This document shows, piece after piece, positions 7,004 to 13,224 of a DNA stretch of 14,500 nt; position 1 is the first letter of the stretch; the number at the start of each line of letters is the position of its first letter. The stretch covers positions 1-14,500 of the forward strand of contig DATBHX010000020.1 in the NCBI GenBank assembly GCA_036557225.1, written 5' to 3'. A model generated the notes under the pieces. The model was not told the DNA's origin. It saw only the letters and a list, made by a program, of their open reading frames with translations, and ran no database searches. This DNA comes from Angelobacter sp036557225 (GTDB taxonomy: Bacteria > Acidobacteriota > Terriglobia > Terriglobales > Acidobacteriaceae). A program made the position numbers and the translations under genes.

Positions 7004-8629
7004 CTATTTTTCCGGTCCGATAAGAAAAAACTCCAGTTGCCGGGCTGGGAATTGTCCTATGGACGCAACACTCCTGTCGCCGACTACGGCTTGCACCGCG
7101 CCCAGACTTCCCATCCGCGCCACCACAATGTGCTGCCCGGCAGGAATTCCTGCAGGCAGATCAGCCGGGCCTTCCTGTTCATAATGGCTGATCGGCTGGT
7201 TGCGGTAGAAGTCCAGCCCATAGGCAATGTCGCGCTTCACATTGAAGGTTGCAACCGGCAAGCCCGCTGGCGCGCGGCGGCTCAGCTCTTCTGCAATGGG
7301 CCGGGCGGATTGCGTTTTGTCGATCACCGGAGCCGCTGGACGCAGCAAAAAAGCCACTCCCAGGATCGTAGGAACCAGCGTCACGAAGTGCAGCACGCGC
7401 ACGCCCTCGCGACGCACCATCAGCAGCACCAGGAAGGCGATCACACCGCCCGTAACGATCATGCCGTAACCAATCAGAGAAGGCGGCGGCACCTTCACCA
7501 TGATAAAAGGCGCCATGAGCGCCAGAACCAGCAGCACCGCGCACACCAGCGCATGCAGCGCGACCTTTAAGCGTGACACCGCCCGCGCGCGATGAAGATA
7601 GTCCGCAGTCAGCAGCGCGGCCGCGGGAATCGACGGCAGAATGTAGCCCGGCAATTTCGATCGCGAAATGCTGAAGAAGAGGATCGGCATCAGCGTCCAT
7701 ACAAAGAGAAAGCCGGGCAATCCATCGTCGGGATCGGGTGGCAGTTCCGAATTGGCGCGCAGTCGTTGGAAGGCTGAGCGTCCCGCTTCTACCAGAGCAG
7801 GCAATGTGAACACCGTCCATGGCAGCGTAGCCAGGATGAAGACGGGAATGTAATACCAGAATGGTTGCGAGTGCTGATACAGATTGGTTCCGAAACGCTC
7901 CAGATTGTGTTCGATAAAGAATACGCGGAAGAACTGCGGGACTTTGTGCTGCACGGCCACAAACCAGGGCAGGGCTATCGCAAAGAAGACCAGGAACCCG
8001 GGCAGCGACAGGCTGCGCACAAAGATCTTTCCATCGCGGCGAAGCACAGCATAGGCGCCAATCACCAAAATAGCCAGCGCTGGAGCAACCGGCCCCTTCG
8101 CCAGGGCTCCAATCCCCAGAAGAGCATAAAACGCCAGCAGCCACAGCTTCTTTCCTGTCTCGCGCCAGGTCCACCAGCTCAACATCGCCAGGCTGAAGTG
8201 AGTTGAGATCAGAATGTCGGTTGAGGCGCCGCGGCCAAAGGCAATCATTCCCGCTGACGAAGCGGTGATCATCGCAGCATCTAATTCGCCGGCAAAGCGG
8301 AAGCGCCGCATGAAAAAGAAAACGCCGACCACCAGCAACGTGGCATGAAAGGCCGCCGGCAGGCGCGCGGCCCAGTCAGAAACACCGAAGATCCTGAAGG
8401 CGGCGATCATTTTCCAATAGGCAAACACCGGCTTCTCCAGCCACGGTTTGCCGTTCAAGGTGGGGACAATGTAGTCGTGGCGGGTAAACATCTCGCGCGC
8501 GATCTGCGCGTAGCGCGGCTCATCGGCACCGACTAGGCCGAAGGAACCGAGCCCGAAAAAGAAAAAGAAATAGCAGACCCCCAGCACCAGGGCGAGTTGC
8601 AGGAGAAGAAGTTTGTTGCGATCAGTCAT
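7004..8629 (-). CDS. ArnT/PMT-type (GT83-like) integral membrane glycosyltransferase
   Basis: A 541-residue polytopic membrane protein. A first transmembrane helix (LLLLQLALVLGVCYFFFFFGL) leads into the first periplasmic loop, with the family signature GADEPRYAQIAREM (Asp36, Glu37, Arg39) and then GKPWLEKPVFAYW. In ArnT and bacterial PMT-like enzymes the acidic pair in this loop is the catalytic or metal site. About ten further hydrophobic segments follow, with LAKGPVAP and SRSKLPGYILPSIPA as further family-like stretches, and a soluble C-terminal tail from about residue 440. Such enzymes move a sugar from a polyprenyl-phosphate donor onto lipid A or another envelope acceptor. The acceptor cannot be told here. 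No strong Shine-Dalgarno precedes the ATG at 8629; the upstream leader is occupied by TTAGTAN repeats. It lies 115 bp downstream of nrnA on the same strand, so co-transcription is possible. Confidence 0.87.
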   Translation of the reverse strand: MTDRNKLLLLQLALVLGVCYFFFFFGLGSFGLVGADEPRYAQIAREMFTRHDYIVPTLNGKPWLEKPVFAYWKMIAAFRIFGVSDWAARLPAAFHATLLVVGVFFFMRRFRFAGELDAAMITASSAGMIAFGRGASTDILISTHFSLAMLSWWTWRETGKKLWLLAFYALLGIGALAKGPVAPALAILVIGAYAVLRRDGKIFVRSLSLPGFLVFFAIALPWFVAVQHKVPQFFRVFFIEHNLERFGTNLYQHSQPFWYYIPVFILATLPWTVFTLPALVEAGRSAFQRLRANSELPPDPDDGLPGFLFVWTLMPILFFSISRSKLPGYILPSIPAAALLTADYLHRARAVSRLKVALHALVCAVLLVLALMAPFIMVKVPPPSLIGYGMIVTGGVIAFLVLLMVRREGVRVLHFVTLVPTILGVAFLLRPAAPVIDKTQSARPIAEELSRRAPAGLPVATFNVKRDIAYGLDFYRNQPISHYEQEGPADLPAGIPAGQHIVVARMGSLGAVQAVVGDRSVASIGQFPARQLEFFLIGPEK

Positions 8630-8642
8630 GGAGAGGCGGCTG

Positions 8643-8668
8643 TTAGTACTTAGTAGTTAGTATTTAGC
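8643..8668. repeat. Tandem 7-bp repeat TTAGTAN, arm 1
   Basis: The units TTAGTAC, TTAGTAG and TTAGTAT are followed by TTAGC. Only the seventh base varies. The array begins 14 bp upstream of the ArnT-like start codon and is the mirror partner of the array at 8723-8755. Confidence 0.85.
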
Positions 8669-8722
8669 TTTGCCTCGAAGACTTCAACAGTATTGGGAAG
8701 GCGATGCCGCCACGATCTTGCC

Positions 8723-8755
8723 GCTAAATACTAAGTACTAACTACTAAATACTGG
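8723..8755. repeat. Tandem 7-bp repeat TTAGTAN, arm 2 (inverted), overlapping the nrnA stop
   Basis: On the plus strand the array reads GCTAA, ATACTAA, GTACTAA, CTACTAA, ATACTGG; on the minus strand these are TTAGTAN units. It is inverted relative to 8643-8668 with 54 bp between, so a transcript could fold into a long AU-rich hairpin. The nrnA stop codon TAG (8747-8745) and its last two codons lie inside the array. Confidence 0.85.
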
Positions 8756-9704
8756 TTCCGCCCATCCGTTCGCGTAGTTCTGCCAGAACACGCTCGGCCG
8801 CAGCCTGGACCGGGCCTTCCAGAGAGAACCCACCGGCGCACTCATGGCCGCCTCCGCCAAATTTTTCCGCGATCTCCGCCACATTGACCGCCCCTTTGCT
8901 GCGGATGCTCACACGGACCCTCTCATTGGCCAGTTCGCGGAGGAAGAATGCCACTTCCACGCCGGCGATCCCAAGCGCGTAGTTCACCAGGCCTTCGCAG
9001 TCTTCATCGAGCGCGCCACAACGCTCCATATCATGGCGCGTGACGGCCATCCATGTAACCGCTCCATGACGCCGCAGGCTGGAGAGGGCGGCGCCCAACA
9101 AAAGCATCTTGGAGGTCGGGCTGGAAAAATAAACGCTCTGTGCGATCTTTCCCGGATCAGCGCCATGCTCCACCAGAAACTTGGCCAGCTCAAAGGTACA
9201 GGCGTTGGTGCCGGCATAGCTGAACGAGCCGGTGTCAGTGAGCAGGGCCGTATAAAGGCAGGTTGCGATCTCCGGCGTAAGCTTTACCTGGGCTGCCTGA
9301 GCCAGGCGGAAGATCAACTCTGCCGTGGCCACAGCGGAAGGATCAATCCAGTTGACCTGCGCAAACGGCTTGGCGCTGGCATGGTGATCAATGTTGATGA
9401 GAAAGTGCTGCTCCAGACCGTGCAGGCGTGTGCGTTGCACGCTGTCACATTCCAGAATGATGGCGGCATCGTAGTGGCCGTTTACCTCAGAAGCATGAAC
9501 AATGGTTTCCGCCATCGGGAGCGGCTTGTAGATGACCGGAACGCTGTCTCCCAGGACCACCTCAGCGCTCTTACCCATGCGGCGCAGGATCTGGGCCAGG
9601 GCCAGTGTTGACCCAATGGCATCGCCATCAGGGCGCGCGTGCGACGTCACCAGAAAACGCCGGCGCTGTTCAATTTCCTCTAATACCCGTTCTAGTTCGT
9701 CCAT
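8745..9704 (-). CDS. nrnA: DHH-family phosphoesterase NrnA (nanoRNase / pAp phosphatase)
   Basis: A 319-residue DHH/DHHA1 protein. Metal-binding motifs appear in order: SHARPDGDAIGS (His22, Asp26, Asp28), ILECDS (Asp87), NIDHHASA (the DHH at 106-108) and LLTDTGSFSYAGT, then the DHHA1 substrate-binding domain ending in GGGGHECAGGF (about 283-293). Characterised NrnA enzymes degrade 2-5-nt RNA fragments and dephosphorylate 3'-phosphoadenosine 5'-phosphate. Length and motif order match the family with nothing missing. It lies 9 bp downstream of rbfA on the same strand, the usual neighbour in many bacteria, which supports the NrnA assignment over other DHH enzymes. Its last codons and TAG stop are formed by the TTAGTAN repeat array, so the very C-terminus (TSI) may differ from relatives. 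Confidence 0.93.
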   Translation of the reverse strand: MDELERVLEEIEQRRRFLVTSHARPDGDAIGSTLALAQILRRMGKSAEVVLGDSVPVIYKPLPMAETIVHASEVNGHYDAAIILECDSVQRTRLHGLEQHFLINIDHHASAKPFAQVNWIDPSAVATAELIFRLAQAAQVKLTPEIATCLYTALLTDTGSFSYAGTNACTFELAKFLVEHGADPGKIAQSVYFSSPTSKMLLLGAALSSLRRHGAVTWMAVTRHDMERCGALDEDCEGLVNYALGIAGVEVAFFLRELANERVRVSIRSKGAVNVAEIAEKFGGGGHECAGGFSLEGPVQAAAERVLAELRERMGGTSI

Positions 9705-9713
9705 TGCTCTTTC

Positions 9714-10079
9714 TTATTTCCTGCGCTTCTTGATTCTGCCCAGGATGTCGTCAATCCGTGAACCGTATTCCTGTGACTTATCCAGCACAAAGTTCAGCTC
9801 AGGCACGTGCCGCACACCCAAACGCACCAGCAGCTCATGCCGGATATACCCCTTGGCCGCATTGATGGCTTTCAAAGTCTGCTCGGCCTCACGGTCGTCA
9901 CCCGCCACTTCAATGTATACGCGGGCGCTCTTGCCGTCCGGCGCAAGAACAATCTCAGTAACGTTACAAAGGGCAATGCGCGGATCACCCAGTTCGCCTT
10001 CGATAATGACGCTGATCTCTTCCTTCAGCGTCTCACCCACGCGCTCCCGATGGTGCTGCCTGCCCCGCTGTTCCGGCAT
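9714..10079 (-). CDS. rbfA: Ribosome-binding factor A (RbfA)
   Basis: A 121-residue single KH-like domain protein. RbfA binds the 30S subunit near helix 1 of 16S rRNA during late assembly and is cold-induced in enterobacteria. Visible signatures are the N-terminal RVGETLKEEISVIIEGELGDPRI, the strand VTEIVLAPDGKSARVYIEV and the C-terminal LGVRHVPELNFVLDKSQEYGSRIDDILGRI, which is the strongly conserved R-x-x-P-x-L-x-F-x-x-D segment followed by the basic tail KKRRK. Length is normal. The only Shine-Dalgarno-like sequence (AGGA, 10094-10091) is about eleven bases from the ATG and sits in the loop of a hairpin (see 10080-10104). It is followed after 9 bp by nrnA, and the DUF503 gene lies 241 bp upstream on the same strand. 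Confidence 0.95.
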   Translation of the reverse strand: MPEQRGRQHHRERVGETLKEEISVIIEGELGDPRIALCNVTEIVLAPDGKSARVYIEVAGDDREAEQTLKAINAAKGYIRHELLVRLGVRHVPELNFVLDKSQEYGSRIDDILGRIKKRRK

Positions 10080-10104
10080 GGTTTTTTACATCCTGCGAAA
10101 AACC
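10080..10104 (-). promoter_or_regulatory. Hairpin with SD in its loop immediately before rbfA
   Basis: On the minus strand GGTTTTT (10104-10098) and AAAAACC (10086-10080) can form a 7-bp stem ending at the base next to the rbfA ATG. The 11-base loop contains AGGA. The stem is A/U-rich and capped by two G-C pairs, so it would melt readily. Whether it regulates initiation is inference. Confidence 0.4.
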
Positions 10105-10151
10105 TATGAGAATACCAGAGATGACGCGAGGAAGGAATAGGGAGGATGGCT

Positions 10152-10195
10152 GGTATCGGATGATCGGGACATCGCCGTGATCGGGTGATCGGCGG
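10152..10195 (-). repeat. GATC-array repeat, copy A (inverted)
   Basis: The reverse complement of this stretch matches copy C (10768-10812) nearly base for base: CCGATCACCCGATCACG at one end and GATCATCCGATACC at the other. Positions 10152-10184 match copy B (10286-10318) in inverted orientation at 28 of 33 positions, including a 14-base run CCGATCACGGCGAT. It lies in the gap between DUF503 and rbfA. Confidence 0.8.
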
Positions 10196-10285
10196 GCCGG
10201 AGCTGCGCAGAGCAAACAAACTTCTGGTTTTACAGAAACTGGCGGCAGAGAAATTCACCCTAGTTCATCGATAGAGCACAATTTT

Positions 10286-10318
10286 CCGATCACGGCGATC
10301 GCCAGATCACCCGATTCC
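10286..10318 (+). repeat. GATC-array repeat, copy B
   Basis: A 33-bp unit with GATC spaced by 8-9 bases (GATCACGGC, GATCGCCA, GATCACCC, GATT). It begins two bases past the DUF503 stop codon (10321-10323) in that gene's reading direction. Paired with inverted copy A across a 101-bp spacer it could form a large hairpin in the DUF503-rbfA transcript. Confidence 0.8.
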
Positions 10319-10320
10319 CC

Positions 10321-10617
10321 TTAGCTTTCCAGAAAATCGACGAACGAATCCACCACCTCAGCCCCGTTGTTGTTGGCCAGCTTCACAGCTTCGCGCTCGA
10401 CATTCCGCATCAGGCCGTCAAGATAGTCGCGCGAGTCAGAGATGCTGACGACGCCCAGCGTAGCCCGCTGCCACAGGTCGGTAACCTCGATTTCAGCGAT
10501 GGAGATGTTGAAGGAATTCCGCAGCCGGTCTTTCAGACTGCGGACCACATGGCGCTTGTCTTTGAGCGAGTGCGCCGCTTCGATCCGGATTTCCAGAGTA
10601 AGGTAGGCAATAGGCAT
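10321..10617 (-). CDS. DUF503 (YlxP-like) protein
   Basis: A 98-residue protein of the small DUF503 family (YlxP in Firmicutes). It shows the family pattern: an N-terminal beta strand (YLTLEIRIEAAHSLKDKRHVVRSLKDRLRNSFNISIAEIE), then LWQRATLGVVSISDSRDYLDGLMRNVEREA, and a C-terminal strand and helix. The fold is a ferredoxin-like alpha/beta sandwich. YlxP genes usually sit between infB and rbfA; a role near ribosome maturation has been proposed on that basis. Here rbfA and nrnA follow downstream, but infB is not upstream within this window. No clear Shine-Dalgarno is visible before the ATG at 10617. GATC repeat copy B begins directly after the stop. Confidence 0.88.
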   Translation of the reverse strand: MPIAYLTLEIRIEAAHSLKDKRHVVRSLKDRLRNSFNISIAEIEVTDLWQRATLGVVSISDSRDYLDGLMRNVEREAVKLANNNGAEVVDSFVDFLES

Positions 10618-10632
10618 TGGGGAAAAGCATAC

Positions 10633-10652
10633 CGCGGATCAACGCGGATTTA
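10633..10652. repeat. Tandem 10-bp repeat, 2 x CGCGGAT-NNA
   Basis: CGCGGATCAA is followed directly by CGCGGATTTA; eight of ten positions are shared. It sits 16 bp upstream of the DUF503 start codon, next to the TCAGCAN array. Confidence 0.6.
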
Positions 10653-10663
10653 GGAATAAGCCG

Positions 10664-10691
10664 TCAGCACTCAGCAATCAGCACTCAGCCA
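10664..10691. repeat. Tandem 7-bp repeat TCAGCAN (4 units)
   Basis: TCAGCAC, TCAGCAA, TCAGCAC and TCAGCCA run back to back; the seventh base varies in the first three units. The array lies in the gap upstream of the DUF503 gene. The unit equals TTAGTAN (8643 and 8723 arrays) with two T-to-C changes. Confidence 0.85.
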
Positions 10692-10767
10692 GTGAAAAAG
10701 CATCGGACCTGCAAAAAACCATTTGTTCATGGGTCTGACAGCAATAGAAAGCTGCCAAACTCCTTTC

Positions 10768-10812
10768 CGTCCGATCACCCGATCACGCGCGATCGCCAGA
10801 TCATCCGATTCC
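10768..10812 (+). repeat. GATC-array repeat, copy C, overlapping the DinB-gene stop
   Basis: A 45-bp copy with five GAT(C/T) cores spaced 8-10 bases apart. It is close to copy B and to the reverse complement of copy A. The DinB-like gene's stop codon TGA (10803-10801) and its last three codons (Gly-Ile-Gly) lie inside it. Confidence 0.8.
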
Positions 10813-11310
10813 TAAACGGCTTCGTTCCTTCACTTCTTCCGATGTCAGCCCATAGATCGGCGGCGTGGGAATTTCAAGCATGCCCAAATACACATAAATC
10901 TGTGAGCGATGATGAACCTCATGCTCCACCATGGCGCGCAGCCATTTCCACACCGTAATGGAAGCACCGCCGGGCGTGACGCATTTCTTCTGCAGATCAT
11001 CAGCGGAAAGCCGGCTGAAAATCCCCATGGATTCCTGATGCAGCCGGTTAAAAAATGCCAGAACGTTCTCCGGCCCATCGGCCAGTTCCGGGCTGTGGCC
11101 GGGATAGCGGCTGGGCTTGAGCTGTGCATTTTCGGCATACATATAGCGCTCGATCGTCGCCAGGTGCCGGATGATGTCGGCAAAACTGAATTTGCCTTCA
11201 GCGTAGCGCCAGTCAAACCTCTCCGGCGGAATACAGGCCATCACTTTCAGCGTGCGCTGGCGGACTTTTTCGTAGTAGTCGAGGAATTCTCGGGTGCTGG
11301 TAATCTCCAT
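10801..11310 (-). CDS. DinB-family (YfiT-like) putative metalloenzyme
   Basis: A 169-residue four-helix-bundle protein of the DinB/YfiT superfamily. The three metal-ligand histidines expected in this fold are present: His49 in the helix FADIIRHLATIERYMY, and His130 and His134 in MVEHEVHHRSQIYVYLGML. Known members include mycothiol- and bacillithiol-dependent S-transferases and detoxification enzymes. Which thiol or substrate applies here is not visible. The C-terminal PPIYGLTSEEVKERSR is a common ending in the family. The final Gly-Ile-Gly and TGA stop are contributed by a GATC-array repeat, so the tail may have been remodelled by repeat insertion. The gene starts 10 bp after the stop of the upstream DUF1801-like gene, so the pair is most likely one operon. 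Confidence 0.85.
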   Translation of the reverse strand: MEITSTREFLDYYEKVRQRTLKVMACIPPERFDWRYAEGKFSFADIIRHLATIERYMYAENAQLKPSRYPGHSPELADGPENVLAFFNRLHQESMGIFSRLSADDLQKKCVTPGGASITVWKWLRAMVEHEVHHRSQIYVYLGMLEIPTPPIYGLTSEEVKERSRLGIG

Positions 11311-11320
11311 AAAGATGCAC

Positions 11321-11761
11321 TTATTGCATCTTTTGGATCATCTGACGAAACTCTGCGCTCCTAAATTTTTTCAGGCCATCCGCGGCAAGGCGCTGCAGTT
11401 CGGCAAAACAATCCGGATCGACGGCAGTGAAGTTAAAGCAGGCCTTCCCCTGCTTGCGCTTTTTCAGGGCCGGTGACATGGATTTGACCAGCTCGGGGCT
11501 GTAATACGCAGACATCAGGTAGAAGCTTACGTAGTTCTTGCCTGTCCGCACGCCGGCAAAGTAGAGCGGCTTACGGCGATGGAGGATGGAAGGAATTTCT
11601 ATGTGGTAATTGCCGGGTTTGTCAGTCTGGACAGTCAGTTCTTCGCCGACAAATTCTTCAAGCATCTGGCGCAGCACGGCAAAGACTGAAGCAAAGTCTG
11701 GCGTGGCAGCTTGCTTAGTAGCTGGCGAGCTTTTCTCCCTGGCTGTTTTTACAGTAGGCAT
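11321..11761 (-). CDS. DUF1801-like (YdhG-type) protein
   Basis: A 146-residue cytoplasmic protein with the segment LYFAGVRTGKNYVSFYLMSAYYSPELVKSMSPALKKRKQGKACFNF, which recalls the DUF1801/YdhG group of small alpha/beta proteins. The N-terminal 20 residues are Lys/Ala/Thr-rich and probably disordered. Function is unknown. No Shine-Dalgarno precedes the ATG, but TATACT lies nine bases upstream of it (see the promoter entry), which would fit a leaderless or near-leaderless mRNA. The DinB-like gene follows 10 bp downstream on the same strand. Assignment to DUF1801 is from memory of this motif and is less certain than the reality of the gene. Confidence 0.72.
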   Translation of the reverse strand: MPTVKTAREKSSPATKQAATPDFASVFAVLRQMLEEFVGEELTVQTDKPGNYHIEIPSILHRRKPLYFAGVRTGKNYVSFYLMSAYYSPELVKSMSPALKKRKQGKACFNFTAVDPDCFAELQRLAADGLKKFRSAEFRQMIQKMQ

Positions 11762-11770
11762 GGCGGCGGC

Positions 11771-11798
11771 AGTATAGCGCAGCCCTGGTCAATGAAAA
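11771..11798 (-). promoter_or_regulatory. Possible promoter giving a leaderless DUF1801-like/DinB mRNA
   Basis: On the minus strand TTTTCA (11798-11793), 16 bases, then TATACT (11776-11771). The expected transcription start falls within a few bases of the ATG at 11761-11759. The -10 is good and the -35 is weak. The -35 overlaps the T-rich tail of the preceding terminator. Confidence 0.35.
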
Positions 11799-11839
11799 GC
11801 AAAAAGCGAGGAGCGAGTTGGAGATAATCCCCGCTCCTC
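11798..11839 (-). terminator. Intrinsic terminator of the di-haem cytochrome gene
   Basis: On the minus strand a perfect 8-bp stem GAGGAGCG (11839-11832) / CGCTCCTC (11815-11808) encloses a 16-base loop and is followed by GCTTTTTGCTTTT. It begins 17 bp past the stop of the cytochrome gene, where a Rho-independent terminator is expected. Confidence 0.7.
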
Positions 11840-11856
11840 AATCGAGGGAAAAGCAC

Positions 11857-13224
11857 TTAATCGCGGCCTGGACCTCGCTGGTTGTCATTCTGATTGGCGC
11901 TTGGCTCTGGCAGGGACAACATATATTGCACGAGATCTGTCTCATCTCCCGCATTTAGGCCCAGGTTCTTGCAGCTGTTGTAATGGTCGACCACAGCCAG
12001 CAGTGTGGGGAAGCGCCCATCGTGATAGAAGCCGCCCTTGGTGTGCGTCCACAGGCCGTTCAGGGGAGTGGTGCGATAGCGATCGTCTGGCGCGCGGCTG
12101 GCCTGGAAATCGTCGATGCAGACATCAGAAGCGGTGTGCATGTTCCAGCCCGGTTCGGTCATGAGGGGCGGTACGTGGCATGAACTGCACTGTGCCTTGC
12201 CGCTGAAGAGGGCCTTGCCACGGGCCGCAGCCGCGTGATCAAAGCTGTTCCTGGGCGCCGCCGGCGCTGCTAGATCAAGCTGATACACCTGCAGCGGCCC
12301 CAGCTTAGCTGTGATTTCGTCGTCGGCGTTGGTCACATGCCCAAAGCCATTCCGGGCCGCGACGGGAAACCTCGCGGGATCATCCAGCCGCGGATCAAAG
12401 AAGTTTCCTTTGCCATGCATCTCCAGGTTGGCGACAAAGGCGTTCCAGTAAGGCACTGAGCCCCAGCCGGTGTAGGTATGCAGGTTGACGCCAGCCAGGC
12501 CGAAGGCCGGCGGAATCAGAACTGCGGCGGTTGTGCCATCCGGACGGAAGCCCTGGCCATCCATGAAAAGTTCAGCATCGAACTTCCCCGGACCCCAGCC
12601 CGCAAGCACTTTCTTGACCGTGGGAACATCCACCCCCAATACATCTGCTACCGGCTGGAGGTTAGGCGCAAGCGAAACAATCGCGCCGACGTTCAGGTCC
12701 CGGTTCGCCCAGCCGTCAAGCCGATGGCCGATGCCCGGCGCGATGGCGTTATCTACCGTCGAATGGCAAAGTGCGCACTGAATGCCCATCGTCCTGAGTG
12801 AGCCATCAGAATTGAAGAACCCGGTAAGCCCGATCACAGCATTCAGCTTCAGCAACGCCAGCGTGGTTGCCGGATCGTTCAGATTGACCTTCCCTGCCTG
12901 GATCTGTTTGACCAGATCTTCCGGCAGGGCATCCTGGTCCACTTTGAGTCCGACGGCGAGCGCCGTTGCCGGAGACACGCCGGGGCCAACCCCGCCGTGT
13001 GCCGCGCCTTCAATGGCGCGATGCAGTTGCAGCGTGCCGCCCCAGAAATCCTGGTCGCCAAACGTATCATTGCGGAAAATGTCTCTGCCCTGGTCCGTGA
13101 CATTCACAGCGTGCAGGTCGACTGCGGCGTCGGCCGCGGAGAGCCTGTGTTTTTGTTCTGCGTAAAGAAGAAGAACAGCAGCTGACAGAAGAACAAACAT
13201 GAGGGGGTATTTCATCGGTTTCAC
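11857..13224 (-). CDS. Exported di-haem cytochrome c peroxidase-like protein
   Basis: About 455 residues. A Sec-type signal peptide (MKYPLMFVLLSAAVLLLYA) directs it to the periplasm or outside. Two CxxCH haem c sites are present: CALCH in the N-terminal half and CSSCH in the C-terminal half. The C-terminal section PLNGLWTHTKGGFYHDGRFPTLLAVVDHYN followed by DLVQYMLSLP is characteristic of the CcpA/MauG-like di-haem group; between the sites is GWGSVPYWNAFVANLEMHG. Members reduce hydrogen peroxide or oxidise substrates by way of two haems. Start choice: GTG at 13224 has AGAGGT at seven bases' spacing, whereas GTG at 13233 overlaps that site and ATG at 13215 is 16 bases away. The tail is Asn/Arg-rich (NQNDNQRGPGRD). 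It is monocistronic, with a terminator at 11798-11839. Confidence 0.87.
   Translation of the reverse strand: MKPMKYPLMFVLLSAAVLLLYAEQKHRLSAADAAVDLHAVNVTDQGRDIFRNDTFGDQDFWGGTLQLHRAIEGAAHGGVGPGVSPATALAVGLKVDQDALPEDLVKQIQAGKVNLNDPATTLALLKLNAVIGLTGFFNSDGSLRTMGIQCALCHSTVDNAIAPGIGHRLDGWANRDLNVGAIVSLAPNLQPVADVLGVDVPTVKKVLAGWGPGKFDAELFMDGQGFRPDGTTAAVLIPPAFGLAGVNLHTYTGWGSVPYWNAFVANLEMHGKGNFFDPRLDDPARFPVAARNGFGHVTNADDEITAKLGPLQVYQLDLAAPAAPRNSFDHAAAARGKALFSGKAQCSSCHVPPLMTEPGWNMHTASDVCIDDFQASRAPDDRYRTTPLNGLWTHTKGGFYHDGRFPTLLAVVDHYNSCKNLGLNAGDETDLVQYMLSLPEPSANQNDNQRGPGRD

Noticed and set aside
6963..7384. TAGGAACCA twice at 6963-6986, and GTAGGAACCAGC shared between 6977 and 7368 (inside the ArnT-like gene)
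   Set aside because: A match of about 13 bases is close to what chance allows in a window this size, and one copy is ordinary coding sequence.
7179..8174. 331-codon minus-strand frame inside the ArnT-like gene
   Set aside because: It is an alternative frame of a gene whose own frame gives clear transmembrane helices and the DEPRYA signature.
8643..8755. Heptamer arrays read as a CRISPR array
   Set aside because: Units are 7 bp without spacers and no cas genes are nearby.
8844..9611. 255-codon plus-strand open frame opposite nrnA
   Set aside because: It is antisense to a fully motif-supported gene, has no family features, and such frames are common opposite GC-rich genes.
10152..10318. Inverted GATC repeats read as ends of an insertion sequence
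   Set aside because: Only about 100 bp lies between them, with no transposase and no established target duplication; a REP-like pair is the simpler reading.
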